Shown here: in pieces, positions 32,512 to 42,482 of the stretch
Position numbering within the stretch: the first letter of the stretch is position 1
Layout of the letters: each line of letters begins with the position of its first letter
Source of the DNA: an uncultured Pseudomonadota bacterium
Lineage (GTDB): Bacteria > Pseudomonadota > Gammaproteobacteria > Burkholderiales > SG8-41
DNA: 44,002 nt
Reading direction: 5' to 3'
Assembly (NCBI GenBank): GCA_946885605.1
Contig: CAMPGR010000016.1
Location: 1 to 44,002, forward strand
Position numbers and translations under genes: made by a program
The notes under the pieces: model-generated
Told to the model about the DNA's origin: nothing
Seen by the model: the letters and a program-made list of their open reading frames with translations, nothing else
The model's database searches: none

Positions 32512-32548
32512 CCGGGTCGCCGGTCATTTCTACGACGCGCGCTGAGTC

Positions 32549-33364
32549 GTGGCGGCATCCACTACTCCGGTTTCCAACGGGAACCCCGCGGTTCGTTTTC
32601 GTCGCCGGTCGCGACGTGCTATTGTCCTTTGCGTCCTGGCGAGCCTCGCGCTGCACGTCGTATTGCTCGGGGTCCTGCCGGGATACAACGTCGAGGAGCG
32701 CTTGCCGGACGCCCGGGTGCTTGATGTGGTGCTCGTCGAACCGCCTCCGCCGCCTGACGTTCCTTCCGAGCCGGTACCACCTCCGCCCTCACAGGTCGCG
32801 CCGGAGCCTTCGGCCCCGGAACCGGAACGGCGAGTCGAGCCGCGTGCGCGGGCTCCAAAGCGCTCCGTACCGCAGCCGAAAAGCGAGCGCGATCCGCGCG
32901 TTCCTGCTCCATCGGGTGTAGAGCAGGGCGTACGCAAGCCGCAGCCCGCGGAAGAGCGCTCAGCGCCGCCGCATGCGCCAGACGAGACGCCGCGCGACTT
33001 CGCCGAGCCGTCATCCGCTGTTCCGGCGACGGCGCCGCAGGTGTCGGAAACGAGGCCACCCGCAGTCGCGGAGATGACAGCGCCAGCCTTCAATGCATCG
33101 TACCTGCGCAATCCCGCGCCGCGTTACCCGCTCATCGCACGGCGAAACGGCGAGCAGGGTACGGTCACCTTGCGCGTGCTCGTCGCGCGAGACGGTATGC
33201 CTTCACGCGTAACGGTGGAGCGGACGAGCGGCTCGCGGCATCTGGACAGCGCCGCGCTCGAGACGGTGAAAACGTGGCGTTTCGTGCCGGCCCGCAAAGG
33301 AGGCGAAGCGATCGAGGCGTGGGTGCTCGTTCCCATCGTGTTCCGGCTGGAAGGCGCTTCGTGA
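32549..33364 (+). CDS. tonB: TonB family energy transducer
   Basis: Inner-membrane-anchored periplasmic protein of 271 residues that passes proton-motive force to outer-membrane TonB-dependent receptors. A short basic cytoplasmic tail (RFRRRSRR) precedes one membrane anchor at about 24-44 (AIVLCVLASLALHVVLLGVL, with the functionally important His). A Pro/Glu/Arg-rich spacer to about residue 175 follows, then the C-terminal domain APRYPLIARRNGEQGTV through AALETVKTWRFVPA. It starts with GTG at 32549. No exbB or exbD is adjacent, so it must use partners from elsewhere or be one of several TonB paralogues. Confidence 0.88.
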   Translation: MAASTTPVSNGNPAVRFRRRSRRAIVLCVLASLALHVVLLGVLPGYNVEERLPDARVLDVVLVEPPPPPDVPSEPVPPPPSQVAPEPSAPEPERRVEPRARAPKRSVPQPKSERDPRVPAPSGVEQGVRKPQPAEERSAPPHAPDETPRDFAEPSSAVPATAPQVSETRPPAVAEMTAPAFNASYLRNPAPRYPLIARRNGEQGTVTLRVLVARDGMPSRVTVERTSGSRHLDSAALETVKTWRFVPARKGGEAIEAWVLVPIVFRLEGAS

Positions 33365-33380
33365 AGCGCCGCGCTATAAT
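33353..33380 (+). promoter_or_regulatory. Inverted repeat at tonB stop and TATAAT box before hslV
   Basis: GGCGCTTC-gt-GAAGCGCC (33353-33370) spans the tonB stop codon and could fold as a stem-loop, but no T-run follows. A consensus -10 hexamer TATAAT (33375-33380) lies four bases downstream, about 100 bases ahead of hslV. I do not see a sigma-32-type CTTGAAA/CCCCAT pair, which is what one might expect for hslVU. Confidence 0.4.
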
Positions 33381-33477
33381 CGCCGGCTCGTGGCAAACTT
33401 TCAGCGGCACGCCGCTGTCCACGAACGATGACAGCTGACGGCGCGCGGGCATGCTATTCCACCGCGCCCTCCACTTA

Positions 33478-34020
33478 ATGAACAACGAGACCTTTCACGG
33501 TACTACCATACTTTCGGTGCGGCGCGGCCAGCGCGTGGCGCTCGGCGGCGACGGCCAGGTGACGCTCGGCAACGTCGTCGTCAAGGCGAGCGCGCGCAAG
33601 GTGCGGCGGATCTATCAGGACCGGATACTGGCCGGGTTCGCCGGCGGCACCGCGGACGCCTTCACCCTTTTCGAGCGCTTCGAGGCGAAGCTCGACAAGC
33701 ACCAGGGCAACCTCATGCGCTCGGCGGTCGAGCTCGCGAAGGACTGGCGCACCGACCGCATGCTGCGGCGGCTCGAGGCCATGCTGGTGGTCGCGGATCG
33801 CGAGAACTCGCTGATCATCTCGGGGAACGGGGACGTGCTCGAGCCCGAGCTCGGGCTCGTCGCCATCGGCAGCGGCGGCCCGTACGCTCAGGCGGCCGCG
33901 CGCGCGCTGCTGGAAAATTCCGATCTTCCGCCGGAGGCCATCGTGAGCAAGGCGCTCGGCATTGCCGCCGACCTCTGCATTTATACCAACCAGCAGCACG
34001 TGATCGAGGTGTTGGAGTAA
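33478..34020 (+). CDS. hslV: ATP-dependent protease subunit HslV (ClpQ)
   Basis: Proteasome-beta-like threonine peptidase that forms the core of the HslUV protease. The frame opens [17 protein letters not shown]. Cleavage after Gly8 would expose the catalytic Thr9, as in the betaproteobacterial type with a short propeptide (E. coli lacks it apart from Met). [28 protein letters not shown] and the C-terminal [12 protein letters not shown] are standard. The length is 180 residues. The start at 33478 is chosen to give this propeptide. hslU follows after an 84-base gap. Confidence 0.97.
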   Translation: MNNETFHGTTILSVRRGQRVALGGDGQVTLGNVVVKASARKVRRIYQDRILAGFAGGTADAFTLFERFEAKLDKHQGNLMRSAVELAKDWRTDRMLRRLEAMLVVADRENSLIISGNGDVLEPELGLVAIGSGGPYAQAAARALLENSDLPPEAIVSKALGIAADLCIYTNQQHVIEVLE

Positions 34021-34055
34021 AGCGGCCGAAGCGATGCGCGGAGGCTGCGGCCGCT
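34021..34055. promoter_or_regulatory. Inverted repeat in hslV-hslU gap
   Basis: AGCGGCCG and CGGCCGCT (8 bp, perfect) enclose a 19-base loop immediately after the hslV stop. No T-tract follows, so it is more likely to be an mRNA stabiliser or processing structure than a terminator. Confidence 0.35.
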
Positions 34056-34104
34056 CGACGCAGCGTCTTGCGCTAACCGCGCCTCCCGCCCCAAGGTGTT
34101 TTCC

Positions 34105-35433
34105 ATGTCGCAGATGACCCCGCAGGAAATCGTCCATGAGCTGGACAAGCACATCATCGGGCAGCACGATGCCAAGCGTGCGGTCGCGATTGCGCTACGC
34201 AACCGGTGGCGCCGGCAGCAGGTCGAAGAGCCGCTGCGGCATGAGATCACGCCGAAGAACATCCTGATGATCGGCCCGACCGGCGTGGGCAAGACCGAGA
34301 TCGCGCGGCGGCTTGCGCGGCTCGCGAACGCGCCTTTCATCAAGGTGGAAGCGACCAAGTTCACCGAAGTGGGATACGTCGGGCGCGACGTGGACACGAT
34401 CGTGCGCGATCTCGTCGAGACCGCCATCAAGGAGATGCGCGAGCAGGAGACGCGCAAGGTTCGCGCCCAGGCGGAGGACCTCGCCGAAGAGCGCATCCTC
34501 GACGTGCTGCTGCCCCCGGCGCGCGACGCCTACGGCGCCGAAACCGCCGAGCGCGACAGCGCGACGCGGCAGAAATTCCGCAAGAAGCTGCGCGAAGGCG
34601 AGCTCGATGACAAGGAGATCGAAATCGAAGTGGCGGCCGTGCAGACGCAGATGGAAATCTTCGCGCCGCCCGGGATGGAGGATCTCACGTCCCAGATCCA
34701 GAGCATGTTCCAGAATCTGGGGACGGGTCGCAAGCGCGTGCGCAAGCTCAAGATCCGCGACGCCATGAAGCTCCTCACCGAGGAAGAGGCGGGCAAGCTC
34801 ATCAACGACGACGACCTCAAGGCTCGCGCGCTCGCGAACGTCGAGCAGAACGGCATCGTTTTTCTCGATGAAATAGACAAGATCGCGAGCCGTTCGGAGC
34901 TCTCCGGGGCCGACGTTTCACGTCAGGGTGTGCAGCGCGACCTGCTTCCGCTCGTCGAGGGCACGACGGTCTCCACCAAGTACGGGATGATCCGGACCGA
35001 TCACATCCTGTTCATCGCGAGCGGCGCGTTCCATCTCGCCAAGCCGTCGGACCTGATCCCGGAGCTGCAGGGAAGATTCCCGATCCGGGTCGAGCTAACG
35101 AGCCTTTCCGTCTCGGACTTCGAGCAGATCCTGACCAATACGGACGCCTGCCTCACGCGCCAGTACCAGGCGCTCCTTGCGACCGAGGAGGTAAAGCTCG
35201 AGTTCCAACTGGATGGCATCAAGCGGCTCGCCGAGATCGCGTGGCAGGTGAACGAGCGCACCGAGAACATCGGGGCGCGCCGCCTTTACACCGTCATGGA
35301 AAAACTGCTCGAGGACATCTCGTTCAACACCGGCAAGGCGGCCGCGCAGAGCGTCACCATCGACGCCGCTTACGTGGATCGCCGCCTGAAGAATCTCGCG
35401 CAGAGCGAGGATCTCGCGCGCTACGTGCTGTAG
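34105..35433 (+). CDS. hslU: ATP-dependent protease ATPase subunit HslU (ClpY)
   Basis: AAA+ unfoldase that caps HslV. The start is the ATG at 34105, with AAGG eight bases upstream. The start [19 protein letters not shown] is normal, as are Walker [10 protein letters not shown] at 57-65, [19 protein letters not shown] (the pore-loop region with GYVG), and Walker [13 protein letters not shown]. The intermediate I-domain spans about 110-240. The C-terminus ends DLARYVL, the tail that inserts into HslV. The length is 442 residues (E. coli 443). It is convergent with rlpA, which ends four bases away. Confidence 0.97.
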   Translation: MSQMTPQEIVHELDKHIIGQHDAKRAVAIALRNRWRRQQVEEPLRHEITPKNILMIGPTGVGKTEIARRLARLANAPFIKVEATKFTEVGYVGRDVDTIVRDLVETAIKEMREQETRKVRAQAEDLAEERILDVLLPPARDAYGAETAERDSATRQKFRKKLREGELDDKEIEIEVAAVQTQMEIFAPPGMEDLTSQIQSMFQNLGTGRKRVRKLKIRDAMKLLTEEEAGKLINDDDLKARALANVEQNGIVFLDEIDKIASRSELSGADVSRQGVQRDLLPLVEGTTVSTKYGMIRTDHILFIASGAFHLAKPSDLIPELQGRFPIRVELTSLSVSDFEQILTNTDACLTRQYQALLATEEVKLEFQLDGIKRLAEIAWQVNERTENIGARRLYTVMEKLLEDISFNTGKAAAQSVTIDAAYVDRRLKNLAQSEDLARYVL

Positions 35434-35437
35434 CGCC

Positions 35438-36511
35438 TCACCACTTGAGAACGATCGGCCGCGGACCGAACGCGTCGCCGATGCGGTTCGCGATCTCACG
35501 CGCTTGCGCCTCGCTCGCGTAAGGGCCCGCGTGCACGCGATAAAGGCCTTCGCGCGGCAGCACCTGCAATCGCTCTGCTAGCCACTCCATCCGGAGCTTG
35601 AGGCGGCTCGCCAGGCTCTCCGCGTTTTCGCGCGAGCGAAACGCCCCGAATTGCACGTACACGCCGCTCGCTGCCGGTGATGCCGCTTCGGCCGGCTTCT
35701 CGGCGAGAGCGACGGCTTCCGGCGGAGTGGAGGCCGCAGCCGCCGGCGCCGATGCGAGAGGCTCGAGCGGTAGCGCAGCCGGGGCGGGTGGCGCGGGCGC
35801 CGCGCGCGACTCCGGCTCGGCGGTGGCCGGCTGAGCGGCAGGGGCAACGGCTGCAACGGCTGGGGGCGGCGGATCGCCCGGCAGTATGCTTTCGACTTCG
35901 ACGATCCCGCTGCCACCGGTGATGAGACCGAGCTTGTACGCCGCGGTATAGGAGAGGTCGATCAGGCGCTCGCCGATGAACGGCCCGCGGTCGTTCACGC
36001 GCACCACGACCGACTTGCCGTTGGCGAGGTTGGTGACGCGCGCGTAGCTGGGGATGGGGAGCGTCGTATGCGCCGCCGTCATGGCGTACATGTCGTAAAT
36101 CTCGCCCGTAGACGTCGGCTTGCCATGATAGCGGCGTCCGTACCAGGTTGCCTTGCCCCGCGCCTTGTAGCGCGCGAGGTTCGTCATCGGGACATATTGC
36201 CGTCCCATGACGGTGTAAGGGCGGCTTGCGGGGCGGTGGATCGGTTCGAGGCGCGGCACTGCATCGGGAATGCTCCCGAGGTTCTTCGGCGGATCGGCGC
36301 CCGGGCCATCGTCGAGGTAATAGCCGCCTCCGGCGTCCTTTCCCATCGTCGGCGGCAGCGGCGCCTCGCGCCGCGAGGTGGTGCCGCAGGCCGCAAGCGC
36401 AGCGGCGAGCGCAAGACACAGCAGGCAGCGATGCCCGAGGTGAAACGTAAGGGTGACCGGCGAGTAGCGGCCCGCGTTGCGCTTGGCGTTCCCCCACTGC
36501 GTGCGCTGCAC
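35438..36511 (-). CDS. rlpA: Septal ring lytic transglycosylase RlpA family lipoprotein
   Basis: Outer-membrane lipoprotein of 357 residues that cleaves naked glycan strands during division or elongation. The lipobox LAAC places the lipidated Cys at residue 42, after an unusually long n-region of about 25 residues. The double-psi beta-barrel domain reads KARGKATWYGRRYHGKPTST, then ANGKSVVVRVNDRGPF and RLIDLSYTAAYKLG. A Pro/Ala-rich linker (about 215-285) leads to a C-terminal SPOR domain (GVYVQFGAFRSRENAESLAS to the end) that binds denuded peptidoglycan. GTG start at 36511 with GGAGG nine bases upstream. Last gene of the mre-mrd cluster. Confidence 0.92.
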   Translation of the reverse strand: MQRTQWGNAKRNAGRYSPVTLTFHLGHRCLLCLALAAALAACGTTSRREAPLPPTMGKDAGGGYYLDDGPGADPPKNLGSIPDAVPRLEPIHRPASRPYTVMGRQYVPMTNLARYKARGKATWYGRRYHGKPTSTGEIYDMYAMTAAHTTLPIPSYARVTNLANGKSVVVRVNDRGPFIGERLIDLSYTAAYKLGLITGGSGIVEVESILPGDPPPPAVAAVAPAAQPATAEPESRAAPAPPAPAALPLEPLASAPAAAASTPPEAVALAEKPAEAASPAASGVYVQFGAFRSRENAESLASRLKLRMEWLAERLQVLPREGLYRVHAGPYASEAQAREIANRIGDAFGPRPIVLKW

Positions 36512-36526
36512 TCCCCGATCCCTCCC

Positions 36527-37633
36527 TCAGCTTTGCACGAGCTTGCGGTGCGTCTGGATGCTCATCAGGATACCAAAACCGAGACAGATCGTGACGAGCG
36601 AGGTGCCGCCATAGCTCACGAGCGGCAGCGGCACGCCGACCACCGGCAGTATCCCGCTCACCATGCCCATATTGACGAACGCATAGGTGAAGAACGTCAA
36701 CGTGATCGCGCCCGCGAGGAGCCGCGTATACAGGTTCTGCGCGTTGGCGGTGATGAGCATGCCGCGCCCGATGATGAGCAGAAAGAGCAGCACCAGCAGC
36801 ATGTTGCCGACGAGCCCGAATTCCTCGGAATAGACGGCAAAGATGAAGTCGGTGGTGCGCTCCGGGATGAAGTCGAGGTGCGTCTGGGTGCCGTTCATCC
36901 AGCCCTTGCCGGTCAGCCCGCCGGAGCCGACCGCGATCGTGGACTGGATGGTGTGGTAGCCCGCCCCGAGCGGATCCTGCATCGGGTCGAGCAGCGTGAG
37001 CACCCGCTGGCGCTGGTAGTCGTGCAGCACGGACCACACGAAGGGCAGGCTCGCAAGGGCGGCGATCGCCAGGCCGCCGATGATGCGCCACGATAAGCCC
37101 GCCAGGAAGAGCACATAGGCGCCGCTCGCGAAGATGAGAACAGCGGTGCCGAGATCGGGCTGGCGCGCGATCAGGCCGACCGGGACCAAGAGCAGCACCG
37201 CAGCGAAGAGGTAATCGCCGATCCGCAGCGACGCTTCGTGGCGGTGGAAGTACCACGCAAGCATGAGCGGCACTGCGATCTTCATGATTTCCGAGGGCTG
37301 AATGCGCGTCACGCCGACGTTGAGCCAGCGCCGGGCGCCGTTCACCACTTCGCCGAAGAACGCCACGCCGAGCAGCAGCGCGAGCCCGATCACGTAGACG
37401 GGCAGCGAAAGCCGCGTGAGGTAATGCGGCGGAATGTTGGCGAACACCCACATGACGCCCAGGGCGACGAGCATGTTGATCAACTGGTTCCCGACCCGCG
37501 TGTAGCTGCCGTTCGACGCGCTGAACAGCACCATGAGCCCGGTGGCCATGAGGGCCAATACGAGGGCGAGGAGCAGGCCGTCGAGATGCGCGGTCAGAAG
37601 CTTCCAGACGCGGCTAATGGGCAGGCGCATCAT
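36527..37633 (-). CDS. rodA: Peptidoglycan glycosyltransferase RodA (MrdB)
   Basis: SEDS-family polymerase of 368 residues, in the inner membrane with about ten hydrophobic segments. It pairs with PBP2 for lateral wall growth. Recognised blocks are ATGLMVLFSASNGS, the catalytic-loop region YHTIQSTIAVGSGGLTGKGW, GTQTHLDFIPERTTDFIFAV and the C-terminal LVSYGGTSLVTICLGFGILM. Its start lies inside the end of mrdA (20-base overlap), and either of two consecutive ATG codons (37633 or 37630) could be used. rlpA follows after a 15-base gap. Confidence 0.96.
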   Translation of the reverse strand: MMRLPISRVWKLLTAHLDGLLLALVLALMATGLMVLFSASNGSYTRVGNQLINMLVALGVMWVFANIPPHYLTRLSLPVYVIGLALLLGVAFFGEVVNGARRWLNVGVTRIQPSEIMKIAVPLMLAWYFHRHEASLRIGDYLFAAVLLLVPVGLIARQPDLGTAVLIFASGAYVLFLAGLSWRIIGGLAIAALASLPFVWSVLHDYQRQRVLTLLDPMQDPLGAGYHTIQSTIAVGSGGLTGKGWMNGTQTHLDFIPERTTDFIFAVYSEEFGLVGNMLLVLLFLLIIGRGMLITANAQNLYTRLLAGAITLTFFTYAFVNMGMVSGILPVVGVPLPLVSYGGTSLVTICLGFGILMSIQTHRKLVQS

Positions 37634-39524
37634 CGTCGTCCTTGACCGGCCGCACCTCCTTGCCGAGGAGGTAGTAGTCGAACACTTCGCGCGCGATCGG
37701 CGCCGCCGCGCGCGCCCCGAAACCGGAGTTCTCGACGATTACCGCGAGCGCGATCTTCGGCTTCTCCGCAGGCGCGTACGCGATGAAAAGCGCGTGATCC
37801 CGGAAACGTTCCGCCACCTTGCTTTCGACGTATTTTTCGCCGGGCTTGATGCCGATAACCTGCGCCGTTCCCGTCTTGCCCCCGGCGACGTACGGCGCGC
37901 CGGCGAAGGCGCGCCGCCCGGTGCCTTCCTTGTTGACGCCGATCATCGCTTCCTTGATCACCGCGATGTGCTCGGCCTTGACGTCAAGCTTCCGCAGCGG
38001 CTTCGGCTCGATGAACGTACGCTCTCCGGTGCGCACCTCGTCCAGATAGTTCACGATGTGCGGCCTGAACATCAGGCCGTCGTTCGCGAGTGTCGCGGTT
38101 GCCGCCGCGAGCTGTAGCGGCGTGTACGAGTTGTAGCCTTGCCCGATTCCGATGCTGATCGTCTCCCCGGCATACCACTTCTGCTGCTCGCGCTTGCGGA
38201 AACGCTTTTTTTTCCAGGCCTGCGACGGCAGCACGCCTTCCGCCTCGCCCGGAATATCGATACCGGTGCGGCTGCCGAAGCCGATGGAGCCCATGAAACG
38301 CGAGATGGCGTCGATGCCGAGATCGTTAGCGAGCACGTAGTAATAGGTGTCGCACGAGACGACGATCGACTTGTACATGTCCACCATGCCGTGCCCGCCC
38401 ACCTTGTCATCCCGGAACTGATGGTTGCCGAACATGAAGTAGCCGGGGTCGGAGATCGCCTGCTGCGGCGTGCGCTTGCCGTAAGTGAGCGCGGCGAGCG
38501 CCATGAACGGCTTGAAGGTGGAGCCGGGGGAGTAGGTGCCGGCGAGCGCCCGGTTCACCATCGGCCGGTCGGGCGAGTTGTTGAGCTCGGCCCAGCTCTG
38601 GGGATCGATGCCGTCGACGAAGAGGTTGGGATCGAAGCCCGGCTTGCTTACGAACGCAAGCACGCCGCCCGTCTCCGGCTCGATGGCGACGAGCGCACCG
38701 CGCCGATCGCCGAAGGCTCGGAACACCACTTCCTGCAGTCCCGCGTCGAGCTTCAGCACGAGATTGTTGCCCGTGATGGGCGAGTTGCGGGCAAGCGTGC
38801 GCACGGCTCGTCCCCCGGAATCGACCTCCACCTGCTCGTAGCCCGTGGCGCCGTGCAAATGACTCTCGTAGCTGTGCTCGAGTCCCGTCTTGCCGATATA
38901 GTCCGTGCCCTTGTAATTCGCCAGCACGCCTTTCTCCTCGAGCTGCTCGAGGTCGCGCTGGTTGATGCGCCCGATGTGACCGACCACGTGCGAAAAGAGA
39001 TCGCCTTGCGGGTACTGCCGGAAGAGCCGCGCTTTCACCTCCACGCCCGTGAAACGGTAGCGGTTCACCGCGAAGCGCGCGATCTCCTCGTCGGAGAGAC
39101 GCGTGCGTATCGGCAGGCTGTCGAAGCGCTTGCTTTCCTCCAGCAGTTTGCGGAAACGCCGGCGATCCTTCGGCGTGATCTCGACGATCTCGGCCAGTTC
39201 CTCGATCACGGCATCGAGGTCCACGACGCGATTCGGGATGATTTCCAGGGTATACGCGGAGTAGTTGTGCGCGAGGACGACGCCGTTGCGATCGATGATG
39301 AGCCCGCGGTTAGGCGGGATGGGTACGATCGAGATGCGGTTCGCCTCCGCGAGCGTGTCGTAGTGCGCGTGCATGACCGACTGCAGGTAGAAGAAGCGCA
39401 CCAGCAGGAGCGCGAACAGCGCGAGCACGAAGCCCGCCATGATCGCGAGGCGCCTGCGGAACTGCTCGATTTCGGCCTGCGCGTTGCGGAACTCGACGCC
39501 GGAATTGATGGCGAGCTCAGACAT
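37614..39524 (-). CDS. mrdA: Penicillin-binding protein 2 (MrdA), elongasome transpeptidase
   Basis: Class B PBP of 636 residues that crosslinks peptidoglycan in the rod complex. One N-terminal membrane anchor (about 20-42, AIMAGFVLALFALLLVRFFY) is followed by the pedestal domain from PIPPNRGLIIDRNGV. The transpeptidase motifs are SPGSTFKPF (SxxK), SCDTYYY (SxN position, here SCD) and GGKTGTAQV (KTG). The ATG at 39524 fits the MSELAINSGVEFRNAQ start; the frame continues upstream only through mreD. It overlaps mreD by eight bases and rodA by 20. Confidence 0.97.
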   Translation of the reverse strand: MSELAINSGVEFRNAQAEIEQFRRRLAIMAGFVLALFALLLVRFFYLQSVMHAHYDTLAEANRISIVPIPPNRGLIIDRNGVVLAHNYSAYTLEIIPNRVVDLDAVIEELAEIVEITPKDRRRFRKLLEESKRFDSLPIRTRLSDEEIARFAVNRYRFTGVEVKARLFRQYPQGDLFSHVVGHIGRINQRDLEQLEEKGVLANYKGTDYIGKTGLEHSYESHLHGATGYEQVEVDSGGRAVRTLARNSPITGNNLVLKLDAGLQEVVFRAFGDRRGALVAIEPETGGVLAFVSKPGFDPNLFVDGIDPQSWAELNNSPDRPMVNRALAGTYSPGSTFKPFMALAALTYGKRTPQQAISDPGYFMFGNHQFRDDKVGGHGMVDMYKSIVVSCDTYYYVLANDLGIDAISRFMGSIGFGSRTGIDIPGEAEGVLPSQAWKKKRFRKREQQKWYAGETISIGIGQGYNSYTPLQLAAATATLANDGLMFRPHIVNYLDEVRTGERTFIEPKPLRKLDVKAEHIAVIKEAMIGVNKEGTGRRAFAGAPYVAGGKTGTAQVIGIKPGEKYVESKVAERFRDHALFIAYAPAEKPKIALAVIVENSGFGARAAAPIAREVFDYYLLGKEVRPVKDDDDAPAH

Positions 39525-40038
39525 GATCGGGGTCCACCCGCGGCCGCTGCGGCAGCTTGAGCGCGATCGCAAGCATGGGCCACAGCGCGCCGCCCACGAA
39601 GCTGCCGAGAAAATAGGGATAGCCGGGGAAGTCTGCGCCAGCGAGCATGCGTATGACGAGCACGATCACGTCGTTCATGAGGAGCAGCGGGATGACATGC
39701 AGCACCTGCGGGGTGATCGCGAAGCGCTGGACGCGCCGGTGCAGAACGATGCCGGCATAGGCCAGTATGCTGTAGGCAAGCGCGTGCTGGCCGAAGAAGG
39801 TTCCGTCCGCGACGTCCATGAGCAGCCCGAGGAGCCACGCGACGGTGAAGCCGATCTTGCGCGGCTGATCGATGCACCAGTAAAGGACGACGAGCGCCAC
39901 GAAGTCGGGCCGCAGCCACAGGCCCCATCCCGACCAGGGCAGGAGGTTCAGGATGAGCGCGACGACGAGCGTCGCCGCGATGAACGACGGCCGGATCGGC
40001 AGCAGAATTTCCTGCGGCGCTACAGCGCGCGTGGGCAT
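39517..40038 (-). CDS. mreD: Rod shape-determining protein MreD
   Basis: Small integral membrane protein of 173 residues with about five or six hydrophobic segments. It links MreC to the elongation machinery. Recognised segments are PSFIAATLVVALILNLLPW, RPDFVALVVLYWCIDQPRK, LGLLMDVADGTFFGQHALAY and the C-terminal SFVGGALWPMLAIALKLPQ. The ATG at 40038 shares its first base with the mreC stop (TGATG); a TTG at 40041 is an alternative. It overlaps the mrdA start by eight bases. Confidence 0.94.
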   Translation of the reverse strand: MPTRAVAPQEILLPIRPSFIAATLVVALILNLLPWSGWGLWLRPDFVALVVLYWCIDQPRKIGFTVAWLLGLLMDVADGTFFGQHALAYSILAYAGIVLHRRVQRFAITPQVLHVIPLLLMNDVIVLVIRMLAGADFPGYPYFLGSFVGGALWPMLAIALKLPQRPRVDPDHV

Positions 40039-40940
40039 CAACCCGCCTTTCTCGCGCGTTTGCCGCGCGCCGGCTTTTCATCCCGCTCCGCCGGGCGCTC
40101 CGGCACGTTGCGCTCGACGTTGACGATGAGGAGCCTCATGCTTCTGTTCACCCCGGCAAGCGGCTTGCACGTGATGCGCGCGAACGGGTAGCTCGCATTG
40201 CGCTCGACGTTCGATATTTCGGCAACCGGCAGCCCGGCGGGGTAGACGCCGTCGATGCCCGATGTGACGAGGCGATCGCCATTCTGGAAGTCGGCGTTGA
40301 GCGGCACGAAACGCAGCTCGAGCGCGGTCGCGTCGCCAGTGCCGGCGAGCACCGCGCGCAGGCCATTGCGCACGTTGAGCACCGGCACGAGCTGGTCCTT
40401 GTCGGTGAGCAGCGTAATTTCCGAAAGCCACGGGTAGGCGCGCGTCACCTGGCCCACGACGCCGACCTCGTCGATCACCGGCTGGCCGGCGCGAATCTCG
40501 TGTCGCAGCCCCCGGTCGACGACGACCTTGTGCGAGAACGGATCGCGCGCGGCATACAGCACTTCGGCGAGTGTCGCCTTCGCGCCGGTGCGCTCGCGCG
40601 CGCCGAGGAGCGCGCGCATATGCGCATTCTCCGCTTGCAGCGACGCGAACTGCTGCAGCAAGAGCGCGTTCGACAGATGCTCCTCCCGAAAACGCGCGTT
40701 TTCCTCGCGCAGCGCGGCATGCGTGACGAAAAACTCGCCGGCGCGGCGCGCGATGTCGGCGGGCGCGGCGGCGATGCGCTGCAGCGGGTACACGGCGACC
40801 GCCGCGATCTGGCGCAGCACTTCCAGGTACTTGAAGCGTGCGTCGGCGACGAGGAGCGCGAGCGAAAGCGTGGAGAAGATCAGCAGGCGGGCGAGCGGGG
40901 TGGGACCGGTCCTGAAAAACGGCGGCGGGCTATGTTCCAT
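40038..40940 (-). CDS. mreC: Rod shape-determining protein MreC
   Basis: Periplasmic scaffold of 300 residues anchored by one N-terminal membrane helix (about 14-32, PLARLLIFSTLSLALLVADA). A predicted coiled coil (about 66-110, THAALREENARFREEHLSNA and following) leads to the beta-rich C-terminal domain with VVDRGLRHEIRAGQPVID and GVVGQVTRAYPWLSEITLLT, the recognised MreC core. The tail after about residue 275 is Lys/Arg-rich. About 84 bases separate it from mreB. Confidence 0.95.
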   Translation of the reverse strand: MEHSPPPFFRTGPTPLARLLIFSTLSLALLVADARFKYLEVLRQIAAVAVYPLQRIAAAPADIARRAGEFFVTHAALREENARFREEHLSNALLLQQFASLQAENAHMRALLGARERTGAKATLAEVLYAARDPFSHKVVVDRGLRHEIRAGQPVIDEVGVVGQVTRAYPWLSEITLLTDKDQLVPVLNVRNGLRAVLAGTGDATALELRFVPLNADFQNGDRLVTSGIDGVYPAGLPVAEISNVERNASYPFARITCKPLAGVNRSMRLLIVNVERNVPERPAERDEKPARGKRARKAG

Positions 40941-41024
40941 CTAGGCGTGAGACGCGAAGCGCCGGGAGCGGGCCGTCGGTTCGCTCATTCCCGATCGGCT
41001 CCCATCCGCGCCCGGATTCCGCGT

Positions 41025-42083
<1,059 letters not shown>

Positions 42084-42159
42084 TTATGTATTGTGCAGTG
42101 CGTTGGGCGCTTATGATACCCTATGGCGCTTTCGTTTTTAAGCAATTTTTCCCTCATTT

Positions 42160-42447
42160 ATGGCGCTTGAGCTGGCTGATGTGAAACGCATCGCCCACCT
42201 TGCCCGCATCGAAATTTCCGACGCCGCGGCGGAGCCGGTGCTGCGCGATCTCGGCCGCATATTCGGGCTGATCGAAGAGATGCAGAAGGTCGATGTAACC
42301 GGCATAGAGCCCATGGCGCACGGGCAGGACGTTGTCCTGCCGTTGCGCGACGATGTGGTGACGGAGCAGGACCAGCACGCCCTCTTCCAGAGCATCGCGC
42401 CGCAAGTCGAATCGGGGCTCTATCTGGTTCCCAAAGTTATCGAGTAA
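42160..42447 (+). CDS. gatC: Asp-tRNA(Asn)/Glu-tRNA(Gln) amidotransferase subunit C
   Basis: Small subunit of the GatCAB enzyme that makes Gln-tRNA(Gln) and/or Asn-tRNA(Asn) by transamidation. It has 95 residues. The start [19 protein letters not shown] is typical, with [38 protein letters not shown], and the C-terminal YLVPKVIE ending. gatA follows after 35 bases. The ten bases TATGGCGCTT at its start are duplicated 37 bases upstream (42122-42131). Confidence 0.96.
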   Translation: MALELADVKRIAHLARIEISDAAAEPVLRDLGRIFGLIEEMQKVDVTGIEPMAHGQDVVLPLRDDVVTEQDQHALFQSIAPQVESGLYLVPKVIE

Positions 42448-42482
42448 ATCGGCGCCGCGACGGCGCACGCACGATCCCGCTC

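Noticed and set aside
33365..33477. Heat-shock (sigma-32) promoter for hslVU
   Set aside because: No CTTGAA-like -35 with a CCCCAT-like -10 was found; only a sigma-70-type TATAAT is visible.
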